64,000 nt of DNA from Nocardia albiluteola (GTDB lineage: Bacteria; Actinomycetota; Actinomycetes; Mycobacteriales; Mycobacteriaceae), in assembly GCF_018860155.1 (NCBI RefSeq), contig NZ_JAHKNI010000016.1, positions 124,001-188,000 on the forward strand. The letters run 5' to 3'. A model generated the notes under the pieces. It saw only the letters and a program-made list of their open reading frames with translations. It had not been told where the DNA came from and did not search any database. Shown piece by piece: positions 9,210 through 17,188 of this stretch. Each line of letters begins with the position of its first letter. Position 1 is the first letter of the stretch. The position numbers were made by a program, and so were the translations under genes.

Positions 9210-9280
9210 CAGCGCCCCGGCGGCAACGCGCGCGCGACGACTGCATGCGCAGTGTGTGATCGCAGGCGGTGCACGCTCAT
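9209..9280 (-). CDS. Possible 23-codon leader peptide coupled to the SLT gene
   Basis: ATG at 9280 follows a strong ribosome site (GGGAGGAAG, 9287-9295). The frame ends in TGATG, which contains the SLT gene start at 9209. The SLT start itself has no good ribosome site, so translational coupling is plausible. The peptide is basic. The rest of the space up to 9525 shows no further gene on either strand. Confidence 0.3.
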   Translation of the reverse strand: MSVHRLRSHTAHAVVARALPPGR

Positions 9281-9385
9281 CGTGTACTTCCTCCCGGTCC
9301 GATGACCTGCACCGAAACGTCTCGTCGGCGATGTGTGGGACGTGCGTGTTGTTCACCATCGTGACCGGCCAGTCTCCCGGCGCGC

Positions 9386-9401
9386 TTCCCATTGGTGGGG
9401 A
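9386..9401. promoter_or_regulatory. Near-match to the TTCCC-N6-GGGAA element
   Basis: TTCCC, six bases, GGGGA: nine of ten arm bases match the island element. It lies between the divergent leader/SLT gene and the glycine-zipper gene, so it could serve either. Confidence 0.25.
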
Positions 9402-9525
9402 TCTCGGAGAATGAAGCGAGTCGAAGGGAAGGCTTGCGCGATGGTCGGATCACTGCCGCCGGGAATGGGGATTCCGGCTGTTGCCTGTGTTTCGAATTCG
9501 ATGATTCGATTCGGGAGGTGATCTC

Positions 9526-9981
9526 ATGAGCGGGCTTTTCGGTATGTCGTGGGGCACCATTGCTTCGATGGCGGTCACTGGTATTATCGCCGTATCAACC
9601 GATGGTATCGGTCTTGCCTTTGCGCCTGCCATAGGCGGCTTGGTCGGCGGTGCGGTCGACGGTGCTACAACCGGCAATTGGATGAACGGGATCAAATCGG
9701 GACTCATAAACACTGGTGCAGGCTACTTGGGCGAAGGGGCCGGCGCGCTGATTGCGAGAGGGGTGGGTCGGGTAGCCGACGGCCTTGCGTCCAATCTCGG
9801 ACAGCGGCTGGGGACCCTAGCTTATACAGTCGGGGGCCTCGGCGAGCGCGGTGGGATGCAGGCAGCCGCCAAGGTCGGCGGTGTTATCGCTGAGGGTATA
9901 TCCAATCATGAGACGCAGAAGATCGGCCCTCTTCCGATAATTGACATCGGTAACGGGAAAGTAAAAGCAACTATGATATAA
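9526..9981 (+). CDS. Small glycine-zipper-like hydrophobic protein
   Basis: 151 residues, start fixed by an unusually complete Shine-Dalgarno sequence GGGAGGTGATC at 9513-9523. Residues 10-60 and 65-95 are rich in regularly spaced Gly/Ala (IGGLVGGAVDGATTG), a pattern seen in membrane-inserting or oligomerising helices. The C-terminal 30 residues are more polar. No enzyme motif is seen. G+C is lower than in neighbours. Similar Gly/Ala-rich segments precede toxin modules in polymorphic toxins, but no toxin domain can be identified here. The function is unknown. Confidence 0.6.
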   Translation: MSGLFGMSWGTIASMAVTGIIAVSTDGIGLAFAPAIGGLVGGAVDGATTGNWMNGIKSGLINTGAGYLGEGAGALIARGVGRVADGLASNLGQRLGTLAYTVGGLGERGGMQAAAKVGGVIAEGISNHETQKIGPLPIIDIGNGKVKATMI

Positions 9982-10030
9982 TGATTTCATATGGGCTGCG
10001 TGGTTGATAATCGAGTCAATTGGGGTATAG

Positions 10031-11698
10031 ATGGCATCTGATGCTGTCCAGATGAGTGACGTGTTTATGCCCTATCAGCATGCGTCTGGCTATCCGCAGC
10101 AGTGTAAGTTTCCACAGGCGCTCGAGCAGGCCTATCTCGATTTTCCGATGAAGATCCGCAAAATTTTCGACACCTGTGGTAACGGCACGAAGACGGATCC
10201 GCCCAGTGTTGCCGACATAGCTCAGGTGCCGACCCTTCCTACGGCCGATACGCCAAACGCCTCGACTCTTCAAACGTATTCTTACATGGCCACTACGCTT
10301 GCGAACGCGTACATTGCACTTCGCGCCGAGGATGTGAAGGTATACAAGAACATCCAGGCCTCTGCCGATATCAGTATGCAGTGTCAATTGAGTATCAACG
10401 GTGCAATAGCGGCACTCAACGCTGCGGCCCCGACAGTTTCTCCGGATCCGAGTAAGAGTCAGGCCGAATTCATCCAGGAAAACCTGACCACGACGCTGGG
10501 CAACATTACGCAACAGGTCAAGACCGCGGGAAACGACCAGGGTGGCCCCAGTACCGATCCGGGCCCCTCGACCGATGCCATGCAGAAGCTCCAGGCCCAG
10601 CTCGACAGCATCAATACGAAGTACAGCGCGCTGCAGACGAATTACGACAACCTCAACTCCAACTACAAGGCCCTGCAGGATAAGTTGAACTCCACCCCGC
10701 CCCCGGTCTCGCAGGTGCCTCCCCCGGGCACGCCGGCAGCCTCCGGCCCGTTCGACCCCGGTCTGGGTGCCTCCGGTGCGTACCAGATCAGCGTGGGCGC
10801 CTCGGGGCCCGGCGACGTGGGCGCCTCAGGGCCCGGCGACGTGGGCGCCTCGGGGGCGGGCATCGGCTCCGGAGGAGGCTCCGGGTCGGGCTCGTACGGG
10901 GGGACCGGCTATCCCGGTAACGGGTCGGGGGGTGCGGGTGCCGGTGCGGGTGCGTCCGGCGGCGGTATGGACATGTCCTCGCTGCTGGGCAGCATCCTGC
11001 CCATGATGATGATGAGCCAGGCCATGAACCCCAACCGAGACCTCAACAACCAGAACAACCCGCAGAATATGCAGCCGCAGGCACCACAGCAGGTGGTCCC
11101 ACAGGCCCCGCCCAGTCAGGCGCCGGCTCAGCCGGGCACCGCGCAGCCCGCACCCAACGGCTCGTCCTCGTCGCAGCCGCCGCTCCCCCCGCAGGGGCGC
11201 ACCCCCGGTGGGGACGGCAGCGTGCTCTACACCTTCGACGACGGTCGCACGCAAAAGGTTTCGGTGGTGGTCGCGCAGGCGCTCGACGCCGCGCGGGCGA
11301 ACAAGGACGGCACCAGCGCCAAGGACGCGTACGCCAAGACCGCGGCGAAGTGGTCGGACGACAAGAAGATCGGCGACGCCATCGATCCGTCCCAGCTGAT
11401 GACGGGCGACGTCGCCACCTGGGACAACCACAATGCGATCGTGGTGGTCTTCCCGCCGGGCCAGGGCGGTGGCACCGGCACGCTGGAGGTCATCGTGGAG
11501 GGCAAGCTGCAGCCGTTCAGTGCCCAGATGTCCGACAAGTCGGGCGATTTCGGCGAGTTCGCCGGATTCGAGCATCCGCACGGCATCGAGATGACGGGCT
11601 CCTCGGACCCCAACGCAGCTGGGGGTGGCGTCGTGCCCGTCGCGGCCGACTCGTCCTCGGGGACCCCGGATCCGTCGTCGGCCGTGCCGTCGAGCTGA
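10031..11698 (+). CDS. ESX-associated modular protein with degenerate NlpC-like C-terminal domain
   Basis: 555 residues. Residues 1-160 are helical, 180-230 look like a coiled coil, then comes a Gly/Ser-rich region with 24-bp tandem repeats. A Met/Leu-rich hydrophobic patch follows (MSSLLGSILPMMMMSQAM, about residues 316-333), then a Pro/Gln-rich stretch. The last 120 residues share the pattern TGDV.W.DR/N.AI.V with the end of 22384-23697. This resembles the second half of an NlpC/P60 or SH3-like fold, without catalytic Cys. The ribosome site is weak (GGGG). It probably works as an exported accessory of the ESX system. The last bases of the gene are part of a 39-bp direct repeat. Confidence 0.6.
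   Translation: MASDAVQMSDVFMPYQHASGYPQQCKFPQALEQAYLDFPMKIRKIFDTCGNGTKTDPPSVADIAQVPTLPTADTPNASTLQTYSYMATTLANAYIALRAEDVKVYKNIQASADISMQCQLSINGAIAALNAAAPTVSPDPSKSQAEFIQENLTTTLGNITQQVKTAGNDQGGPSTDPGPSTDAMQKLQAQLDSINTKYSALQTNYDNLNSNYKALQDKLNSTPPPVSQVPPPGTPAASGPFDPGLGASGAYQISVGASGPGDVGASGPGDVGASGAGIGSGGGSGSGSYGGTGYPGNGSGGAGAGAGASGGGMDMSSLLGSILPMMMMSQAMNPNRDLNNQNNPQNMQPQAPQQVVPQAPPSQAPAQPGTAQPAPNGSSSSQPPLPPQGRTPGGDGSVLYTFDDGRTQKVSVVVAQALDAARANKDGTSAKDAYAKTAAKWSDDKKIGDAIDPSQLMTGDVATWDNHNAIVVVFPPGQGGGTGTLEVIVEGKLQPFSAQMSDKSGDFGEFAGFEHPHGIEMTGSSDPNAAGGGVVPVAADSSSGTPDPSSAVPSS
10793..10864 (+). repeat. 24-bp in-frame tandem repeat (two near-identical copies and one partial)
   Basis: Copies at 10793-10816 and 10817-10840 differ by one base, and a third decayed copy follows. 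They encode VGASGPGD-type octapeptides in a flexible linker. Confidence 0.75.
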
Positions 11699-11700
11699 TC
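11662..11700 (+). repeat. 39-bp direct repeat, copy 1
   Basis: Identical over 39 bases to 13782-13820, an offset of 2,120 bp. This copy contains the stop codon region of the preceding gene. The two copies bracket the first espK-like gene. Confidence 0.9.
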
Positions 11701-11748
11701 GTCCGGTGGCTCCGGCGTGGGGCGGTGCCGCTCGCCCACCCACGGGTC

Positions 11749-11764
11749 TTCCCGTCGGTGGGAA
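11749..11764. promoter_or_regulatory. TTCCC-N6-GGGAA element before the first espK-like gene
   Basis: TTCCCGTCGGTGGGAA, ending 51 bases before the start at 11816. It is one of six exact copies in the window, each placed upstream of an island or ESX-linked gene. Confidence 0.5.
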
Positions 11765-11815
11765 GAAAACAGAATGATGACGGAAGCGCCGCGGCAGGAA
11801 AGGACTTGATTCGGC

Positions 11816-13690
11816 ATGGAGATCGAACTGGACCTGCTACGGCATCAAGCCGACATGCACGATCAAGCTGGCAACGCCTTGCACGACGGAGCCCCGGTGC
11901 CGAATCCGTGGCTCGGCAAGTTTATCGAAACGTATGGCATCATTGCGAGTCCGGTCTACGAGAAACTCCAGACGTACTATGCGGCCCGCCAGAATGCCTA
12001 CCAGGCACTGGGCGATGCGCACCACAAGACGGCGCAGATGCTGCGCGATTCGGCGGACTCCCTCGCACAGGCGGACCAGCAGGGTGGTTCCCATGTCGGC
12101 AAGGCCGGTGATGCTTTCGAGCACCTGGGCGCGGGGCATACTGGCACCGGGCCGATGGGCCCGACGGGCCCGATGGGCTCGATGGGCTCGATGGGCCCCT
12201 CGCATCCGGTTCTGCCGCAGATGAATCCGGATCACCTCACCGCACGGGGGGTCCATCAGGACACCACCCCCTACCAGGATCCGGGTGCCCCACCGGCTGG
12301 CGGCCCGGGCTCGCCGACCGGACAGCGCCCCGACGGTCCTCTGACGGCTCTCCCCGCTGCCTTCGCCCCGGCCCAGCACGACGGCCCCAATCCCCTGGGC
12401 CTCGTCGGTGTCGGCGGCATGGGGCCGGATTCGGTGTACAACCCCGCGGGTATCGGGTTCGGTTCGGACAGCGGCGGCGGGCTGACGCCGCCGGGGGGCG
12501 GCCGCACTCCGCCGCCGGGTGGACCGAGTGCCGCGGACGCGACCGCGCCGATCATGCCGACCCCGTTCGCCGCCGCGGTGGCGGCGGCCAAGGAACGCGC
12601 GGAGGCGACCGGTCATGCGGTCAACGGCGCGGCCGACAACGACCTCATGATCGCTCGGACGCTGCTGGCCGCGGTGCTTGCGGTAGTGGAGGATTCGGTC
12701 GCGGGCACGACGTGGGCGGTATCGGTGATGCGGGGTCCCGCCGGCGCCGGCGTGTTCATCACCTCCAACGAGGGCCGCGGCTGGCTGCCCGCTGGGCTGT
12801 TCCTGCCGCGCGAGGTCTCCACGCCGTGGCTGTGGGACGACACGCTCGACGGTGCGGGATCGTCGTGGGAAGGTGTCTCCGACCCGGCCCGGGTGCTCGT
12901 CGAATTCGGCCTGGCCTGGGGGCCGAAGGCCGGCGCTCAGCTCTCGGCACTGGTCTCCTCGGGGCCCATCGATCCTGAGCTGCGCGTACGCATGAACGAC
13001 GTGCCGATGCAGGGGCTCGTCGGTCCCGCCTACGACGTGGATCTGCGGGTGCCCACTCCCGACACCGTCGATCGGCTCTCCCTCGCCGGTTCGCCCGCGG
13101 CACTGGAACGCATTGCTGCGGTCGATGATTCGTCGGTCCGTAGGCGCAGCATCGAGCTGGCCGCGGATGCGCACGCCCGGGTGATCCGGTCGGTCCCCTC
13201 CACACCCGAGCTTGCCACGGCGCGCCGCCTGCGCGAGAACATCCTCGCCGCGGTGCGGGCGGGCGTTCCGGTTTCGCGCGTGCAGTGGGACGAGTTGCGC
13301 GCCGCGGACGATCTCCTCGGGGCCGCCCTGATAACCCGCCGCGTCGACCCGGGCCGGGTCGAAGTCGGCGCGCTGCGTGTGGAGGACGAGGCCGGGCAGT
13401 TGCGCGCCATCGTTTTCGAGCGCCGCTGTAACGAGTTGGTGCTGCTGCTCGCCGCCGAGGACGTCACCCCGCAGACCTTGCGCGACGCTGCGTATGCGCA
13501 CGGGCAGGTCGCGGAGCACCCGCAGTTCGTCGAAGCCCCCGCCGCGGTGTTCGCGCCCACGCCGGAGCGGGTCGCCCGCCCGGCGACCGGCACCGTCGTG
13601 GCTCCGGCGGTGAGCGCCGGGCCGCCGCGGGGTGCCGTCGGACCGGTTCCCCCGGTGACGACGTCCGGCGTCGTACCGGCGCGGGACTGA
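11816..13690 (+). CDS. EspK-like ESX secretion-associated protein, copy 1
   Basis: 624 residues. Residues 1-95 form a helix-turn-helix unit resembling ESX target proteins, ending in LAQADQQGG. This is the YxxxD secretion signature with Leu in place of Tyr. Residues 105-240 are Pro/Gly-rich, with a collagen-like run GPMGPTGPMGSMGSMGP. Residues about 265-580 carry the C-terminal domain: FITSNEGRGWLPAGLFLPREV corresponds to the SYGLAYIPDGMELPNKV region of mycobacterial EspK. EspK binds EspB and helps its ESX-1 export. The copy at 19416 is closely similar throughout, including its upstream DNA. The relation to EspK is based on remembered sequence and is fairly secure for the C-terminal domain only. 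Confidence 0.65.
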   Translation: MEIELDLLRHQADMHDQAGNALHDGAPVPNPWLGKFIETYGIIASPVYEKLQTYYAARQNAYQALGDAHHKTAQMLRDSADSLAQADQQGGSHVGKAGDAFEHLGAGHTGTGPMGPTGPMGSMGSMGPSHPVLPQMNPDHLTARGVHQDTTPYQDPGAPPAGGPGSPTGQRPDGPLTALPAAFAPAQHDGPNPLGLVGVGGMGPDSVYNPAGIGFGSDSGGGLTPPGGGRTPPPGGPSAADATAPIMPTPFAAAVAAAKERAEATGHAVNGAADNDLMIARTLLAAVLAVVEDSVAGTTWAVSVMRGPAGAGVFITSNEGRGWLPAGLFLPREVSTPWLWDDTLDGAGSSWEGVSDPARVLVEFGLAWGPKAGAQLSALVSSGPIDPELRVRMNDVPMQGLVGPAYDVDLRVPTPDTVDRLSLAGSPAALERIAAVDDSSVRRRSIELAADAHARVIRSVPSTPELATARRLRENILAAVRAGVPVSRVQWDELRAADDLLGAALITRRVDPGRVEVGALRVEDEAGQLRAIVFERRCNELVLLLAAEDVTPQTLRDAAYAHGQVAEHPQFVEAPAAVFAPTPERVARPATGTVVAPAVSAGPPRGAVGPVPPVTTSGVVPARD

Positions 13691-13781
13691 GCGGACGCCT
13701 GGGTGCTCAGCATGCTTCCTGTCTACATGCCGAACCAAAAGCAATGGTCGGGGTGTATGCGCCGTACACCTTCTCCGACCA

Positions 13782-13820
13782 GACCCCGGATCCGTCGTCG
13801 GCCGTGCCGTCGAGCTGATC
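13782..13820 (+). repeat. 39-bp direct repeat, copy 2
   Basis: Identical to 11662-11700. Here it lies in the noncoding leader just before the espB-like gene, as if the end of the 10031-11698 gene had originally been directly upstream of espB. Confidence 0.9.
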
Positions 13821-13842
13821 GGGTGGCGGTGAGGAGGAAGCG

Positions 13843-15468
13843 ATGGTGCTGAATGTCGATCCCGCGGAGCTGGCTTCGGTGGCCTCCGGGCTCGCGAACA
13901 TGGCCACCGGGACGGCCGCGGCGCTACCTCGGGGCTGGGTAGCGCCGGGAGGTGCGGATCCGGTGTCCGCCCAGGCCGTTCCGGTGCTCAACCTGGCGAA
14001 GGCGGAGTTGGCCAACAAGGTCACCGACGTGCTGCAGCACGGAGTGCACGGCACGGCGGCGAATATCGGTGCGTCGGCGGCGGATTACTCGACGGCCGAC
14101 GCCGAGGGTGGTAGCAGGTTCGGCGGCTCGAGCGGTGGCACGGTGGCCAATCCCGTGACGGTGCAGGGCAGTTACGTTCGGCACGTTCCGCCGGCGCCGA
14201 CGACGTCCGGCGTCGAGCCGGTCGACCCCTTGACCCTGGCCGAGCAGTTCCACTCCGGCCCCGGCGTCACCCAGGCCGGCAGCTTCGCCGACGAGGTCCG
14301 CAACTACCTCGGTGGCGCGCACGCCGCCGCGCACTCCCACGTCACCGCCGCTGCTCAGACGGTTCAGGGCTGGCAGCCGGTGGGCGAGCAGGTCGCCAGA
14401 TCCCTTATCGGACACGCCGATTCGCTGGACCAGCTGGGCGGCGGCCTGCAGTCGCTGATCGATGGAATCGACACGTACAGAAATGCCTTCACCACGGCCA
14501 AGGCCGCGCACCCCACACCCGCGGAGATCCTGGCGACCCGCAGAGAACTGCTCACCGCGATGCGGTCGAAGAACCCGGCCGCGCTCGCCGAGGCGATGGC
14601 GAAATTCGAAGAGCAGAACGCCTTGTCGGCCGGCGTGCTCGCCAACTATGCCACGGCCGTCGGCGTAGAACTCGGCACTACCACGGCCGCAGCCGGCGCG
14701 GCCGGCTCCGACTGTGGCCAGGGCTCGGGTAGTGGCGATACCGGAAGTGGCAGCGGGGCAGGCGCATCCGGTGGCTCCGGTTCGGGCGGCGGCACGCCCG
14801 CAGGGTCGGGTTCGGGTGCCGGAACAACCTCCCGCGCCGGAACATCCCCCGGGTCGGGAACGAGCGCTGCGGCATCCTCGGGCGACTCGAGCCTGATGAC
14901 CTCGCTGATGACCATGCTGCCCTCGCTGTTGAGCATGGGACAATCTGCTATACAGCAAGCGACACAACAGAACTCCGGCGCAGATTCCTCCGATCCGATG
15001 ACCGCGAGCGGTCCGACCATCCCCGACCTGAACAGCCTGGGCGCCCCGGCGGCGCTCGGCGGCGGCGGGGGCTCGATCGGTGACGCCACCGCCGGGGCGG
15101 AGAACATCGCCCTGGGTGGCCTGCCGATGGTCGGCGCGGCGTCCGCGATGGATTCCTTCGCGCTGCCCGCGGCCGCGGTCACCGAGCCGGTGACCTCCGC
15201 AATCACCGCTGCCGAGGGCATCGCGTCCGGGGGCGCGGGCGGTGCCGGCGGCATGCCGTACATGCCGATGATGCCCGGCATGGGCAACCAATCCGGCGGC
15301 GCGGGCGGCGAGCGGAACCGGGTGGTGGCCTGGCATCCCGACCGGCTCATGTACGTCGACGACACGCCGCACACCGAGCAGGTCATCGGTGAGAAGCCCA
15401 AGATCGCCCCCACGGTCACCCCGGCGACACCGGTCAATCAGATTCCCCCCCAAGGAGGTTCGACGTGA
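13843..15468 (+). CDS. EspB-like fused PE/PPE-type secreted protein
   Basis: 541 residues, ATG preceded by GGAGGAAG. Residues 1-95 look like a PE-type helical hairpin ending in YSTADAEGG, a YxxxD secretion signal. Residues about 125-280 look like a PPE-type helical bundle on the same chain, the arrangement of mycobacterial EspB. A long Gly/Ser-rich region then leads to a Met/Leu-rich hydrophobic patch (SLMTSLMTMLPSLLSMGQS, about 347-365) and a low-complexity C-terminus. EspB is secreted by ESX-1, is trimmed by MycP and can form ring oligomers. The next gene is espL-like with overlapping stop and start, as in the mycobacterial espB-espL order. The family call rests on fold pattern and synteny. 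Confidence 0.65.
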   Translation: MVLNVDPAELASVASGLANMATGTAAALPRGWVAPGGADPVSAQAVPVLNLAKAELANKVTDVLQHGVHGTAANIGASAADYSTADAEGGSRFGGSSGGTVANPVTVQGSYVRHVPPAPTTSGVEPVDPLTLAEQFHSGPGVTQAGSFADEVRNYLGGAHAAAHSHVTAAAQTVQGWQPVGEQVARSLIGHADSLDQLGGGLQSLIDGIDTYRNAFTTAKAAHPTPAEILATRRELLTAMRSKNPAALAEAMAKFEEQNALSAGVLANYATAVGVELGTTTAAAGAAGSDCGQGSGSGDTGSGSGAGASGGSGSGGGTPAGSGSGAGTTSRAGTSPGSGTSAAASSGDSSLMTSLMTMLPSLLSMGQSAIQQATQQNSGADSSDPMTASGPTIPDLNSLGAPAALGGGGGSIGDATAGAENIALGGLPMVGAASAMDSFALPAAAVTEPVTSAITAAEGIASGGAGGAGGMPYMPMMPGMGNQSGGAGGERNRVVAWHPDRLMYVDDTPHTEQVIGEKPKIAPTVTPATPVNQIPPQGGST

Positions 15469-15827
15469 ACGACATCCATCCCGATGTGCAGGCGGCCCTG
15501 GATGCCGCCCGCGAGTTGCGCAATCGCATCGCCGATCTGCGCGAGCGGATGGACGCGATCAAGGCACGCCGCCCCTCGCCCAGCGGCCTGGTGGTGCCGG
15601 AGGTGGACGCGATGGGACGGCTCACCACCCTCTATCTCGCGCCCGGCACCGCCGCGCGATTCGACAACGACGAGCTCACGGCGGAGATCATGGCCGCGAT
15701 CCGGGAGAGCACCGCCGACGCGGCACGCCAGTACCGCACCCTCATGGACGCCGATCCCTGGGCCGAACCGGACACCGCGGAGCCCGAATCCGCTGACGGG
15801 ACAACCACCCCCGCGGAGGTGTCATGA
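15465..15827 (+). CDS. EspL-like YbaB/EbfC-family protein
   Basis: 120 residues from GTG, with AAGGAGG eight bases upstream, overlapping the espB-like stop. The sequence has the YbaB layout: an N-terminal helix (AALDAARELRNRIADLRERM), a beta region (GLVVPEVDAMGRLTTLYLAP) and a C-terminal helix. Mycobacterial EspL is 115 residues, has this fold, stabilises ESX-1 substrates and sits next to EspB. The same neighbourhood supports the same role here, in the cytoplasm. Confidence 0.75.
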   Translation: MNDIHPDVQAALDAARELRNRIADLRERMDAIKARRPSPSGLVVPEVDAMGRLTTLYLAPGTAARFDNDELTAEIMAAIRESTADAARQYRTLMDADPWAEPDTAEPESADGTTTPAEVS

Positions 15828-16516
15828 CATCGGCGGAGGTCACCGCCGCCGACGCGGTGAGGTGGCTGCACGACGAGGGCCTGGCGCGCCTGGCCACGGT
15901 CGGTGCGCGCATGCCGAATCCGGTCGTGGCCTATGCCGTCGACATCGGAACCGGCACCGTGACAGCGCATCCGGCGACGAGCCCCGGCAAGGGCACCGAC
16001 GTGGTGACCGTGGCCGCCGACGACCTGCCGGGCCCCGACGGCACCACGCGCCGGCTGCTGGTCACCGGAATCACCACGGCCGATGCGGTTCTCGTGCTCG
16101 ATCTCGCCGTGGCGGATCGAATCACGATCAACGGTGAGCGCCCGGAGGCCGCGGCCCGCTCCTGGACGATGCAGCTGCTGCTCAACAGCGAGATCACCAT
16201 CACCACCAACAGCATCGAGCTGGCGATCGCCGACAGCCCGCGCTGCCGCCACGGGTTCATTCCCGGTGCGGGAGCGACGATTCTGAACATCGATGACAAG
16301 CGGCCCCCGATCAGCACCGTCACCCTGAACGCGTCCGACGAGCGGCCCGATCACCTGGACATCGCCGACGACGGTTCGGCCGAACTGTATCTGGGCTCGC
16401 GCTTCTGGGCCCTGCGGCAGGTGATGCAGATCGACGACGGCGCCTGGGCGGAACTCGCCGCCCGCCTGGCCATGCCGGACGCCCCGGCCCCCACCGAGAC
16501 GGAGAACAGCCTGTGA
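15824..16516 (+). CDS. Unknown protein of the esp-like operon
   Basis: 230 residues, starting inside the espL-like stop (ATGA) and overlapping the next gene, so it is clearly translated as part of the operon. It appears mostly beta-stranded with a short helical start (AADAVRWLHDEG). No membrane segment, signal peptide or catalytic motif is visible. The C-terminus ends in a helical stretch (LGSRFWALRQVMQIDDGAWAEL cut here to its pattern of aromatic and acidic residues). I do not recognise the family. Its position between espL-like and espH-like genes suggests a cytoplasmic accessory for ESX substrates. Confidence 0.6.
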   Translation: MTSAEVTAADAVRWLHDEGLARLATVGARMPNPVVAYAVDIGTGTVTAHPATSPGKGTDVVTVAADDLPGPDGTTRRLLVTGITTADAVLVLDLAVADRITINGERPEAAARSWTMQLLLNSEITITTNSIELAIADSPRCRHGFIPGAGATILNIDDKRPPISTVTLNASDERPDHLDIADDGSAELYLGSRFWALRQVMQIDDGAWAELAARLAMPDAPAPTETENSL

Positions 16517-16863
16517 CCGATGTGACCGATGTGTACGACGCGGATTCCGAAGACGCAGCAGCGCAGCCGGACTGGCCGAGCAAGATCTACGAGGTCTTCA
16601 ACCCCGAGGGCACCGTGGGCGTTGCGTGCAACCGCGACGGCGAGATCGTCGGGCTGCACCTCACCGACGACGCCCGCGACGAGGGCGACACCTGGCTGGC
16701 CGGGGAGATCGTGCGCCTGGGCAAGCTCGCGCACCTCAAGTCGCGGGTGGGGTTGCGCGCGGAGATGATGGACAACGGCACCGGTGCGCACACCATCGAC
16801 GCGTTCGACCTGCCCACCGAGAATTCCTACCGGCAGGCGGAGCGGTCCGAATTCGGCCAGTGA
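16513..16863 (+). CDS. EspH-like protein
   Basis: 116 residues from GTG, overlapping the previous stop by four bases. After an acidic N-terminus, the run FNPEGTVGVACNRDGEIVGL lines up with the TNPQGSVSVSTLMDGRIQHV region of mycobacterial EspH. LPTPEE of EspH is matched by LPTENS near the C-terminus. EspH is a small cytoplasmic ESX-1 accessory protein needed for EspE and EspF export in M. marinum. This one is shorter than EspH (183 residues), lacking part of the N-terminus. Confidence 0.72.
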   Translation: MTDVTDVYDADSEDAAAQPDWPSKIYEVFNPEGTVGVACNRDGEIVGLHLTDDARDEGDTWLAGEIVRLGKLAHLKSRVGLRAEMMDNGTGAHTIDAFDLPTENSYRQAERSEFGQ

Positions 16864-16870
16864 ACCAGCC

Positions 16871-17188
16871 ATGGACCTGCACGATATGGACTCCTCGGCG
16901 GAGGTGCTAGCCGCCGCCGGGCGGTACCACACCGCCGCCTCCTCGGTCGCCGAGGGCATTGCCCGCATACTGCGGGAGCTGACCGCGCCCCAGCCCGGGC
17001 GGTCCCCCTTGGATCGGGAGTTGCTCGCCAGGCTGGGATGGATCACCGAAACCCTCGCCGAGGCGGCGGACGGGCACGGCGACCGAGTCGCCGATACTCA
17101 CTCCGCTGCAACAGATTCCGTGCTCGCGCTGGAAGAGGCCGACGCGTCCGGCGCCCGGATTCTCGACCGGGCCGATCCGTATGGCTAG
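16871..17188 (+). CDS. Small helical ESX-associated protein, EspC/WXG100-like
   Basis: ATG 16871 gives 105 residues, eight bases after the previous stop. The product is almost entirely helical, with a break near residue 46 (QPGRSPLD) giving a helical hairpin. Two Trp/acidic segments and LEEADASGA near the end recall the DxxGG signature of island substrates, without the Tyr. Its size and fold suit a type VII substrate or its partner. It overlaps the next gene by eight bases. Confidence 0.55.
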   Translation: MDLHDMDSSAEVLAAAGRYHTAASSVAEGIARILRELTAPQPGRSPLDRELLARLGWITETLAEAADGHGDRVADTHSAATDSVLALEEADASGARILDRADPYG

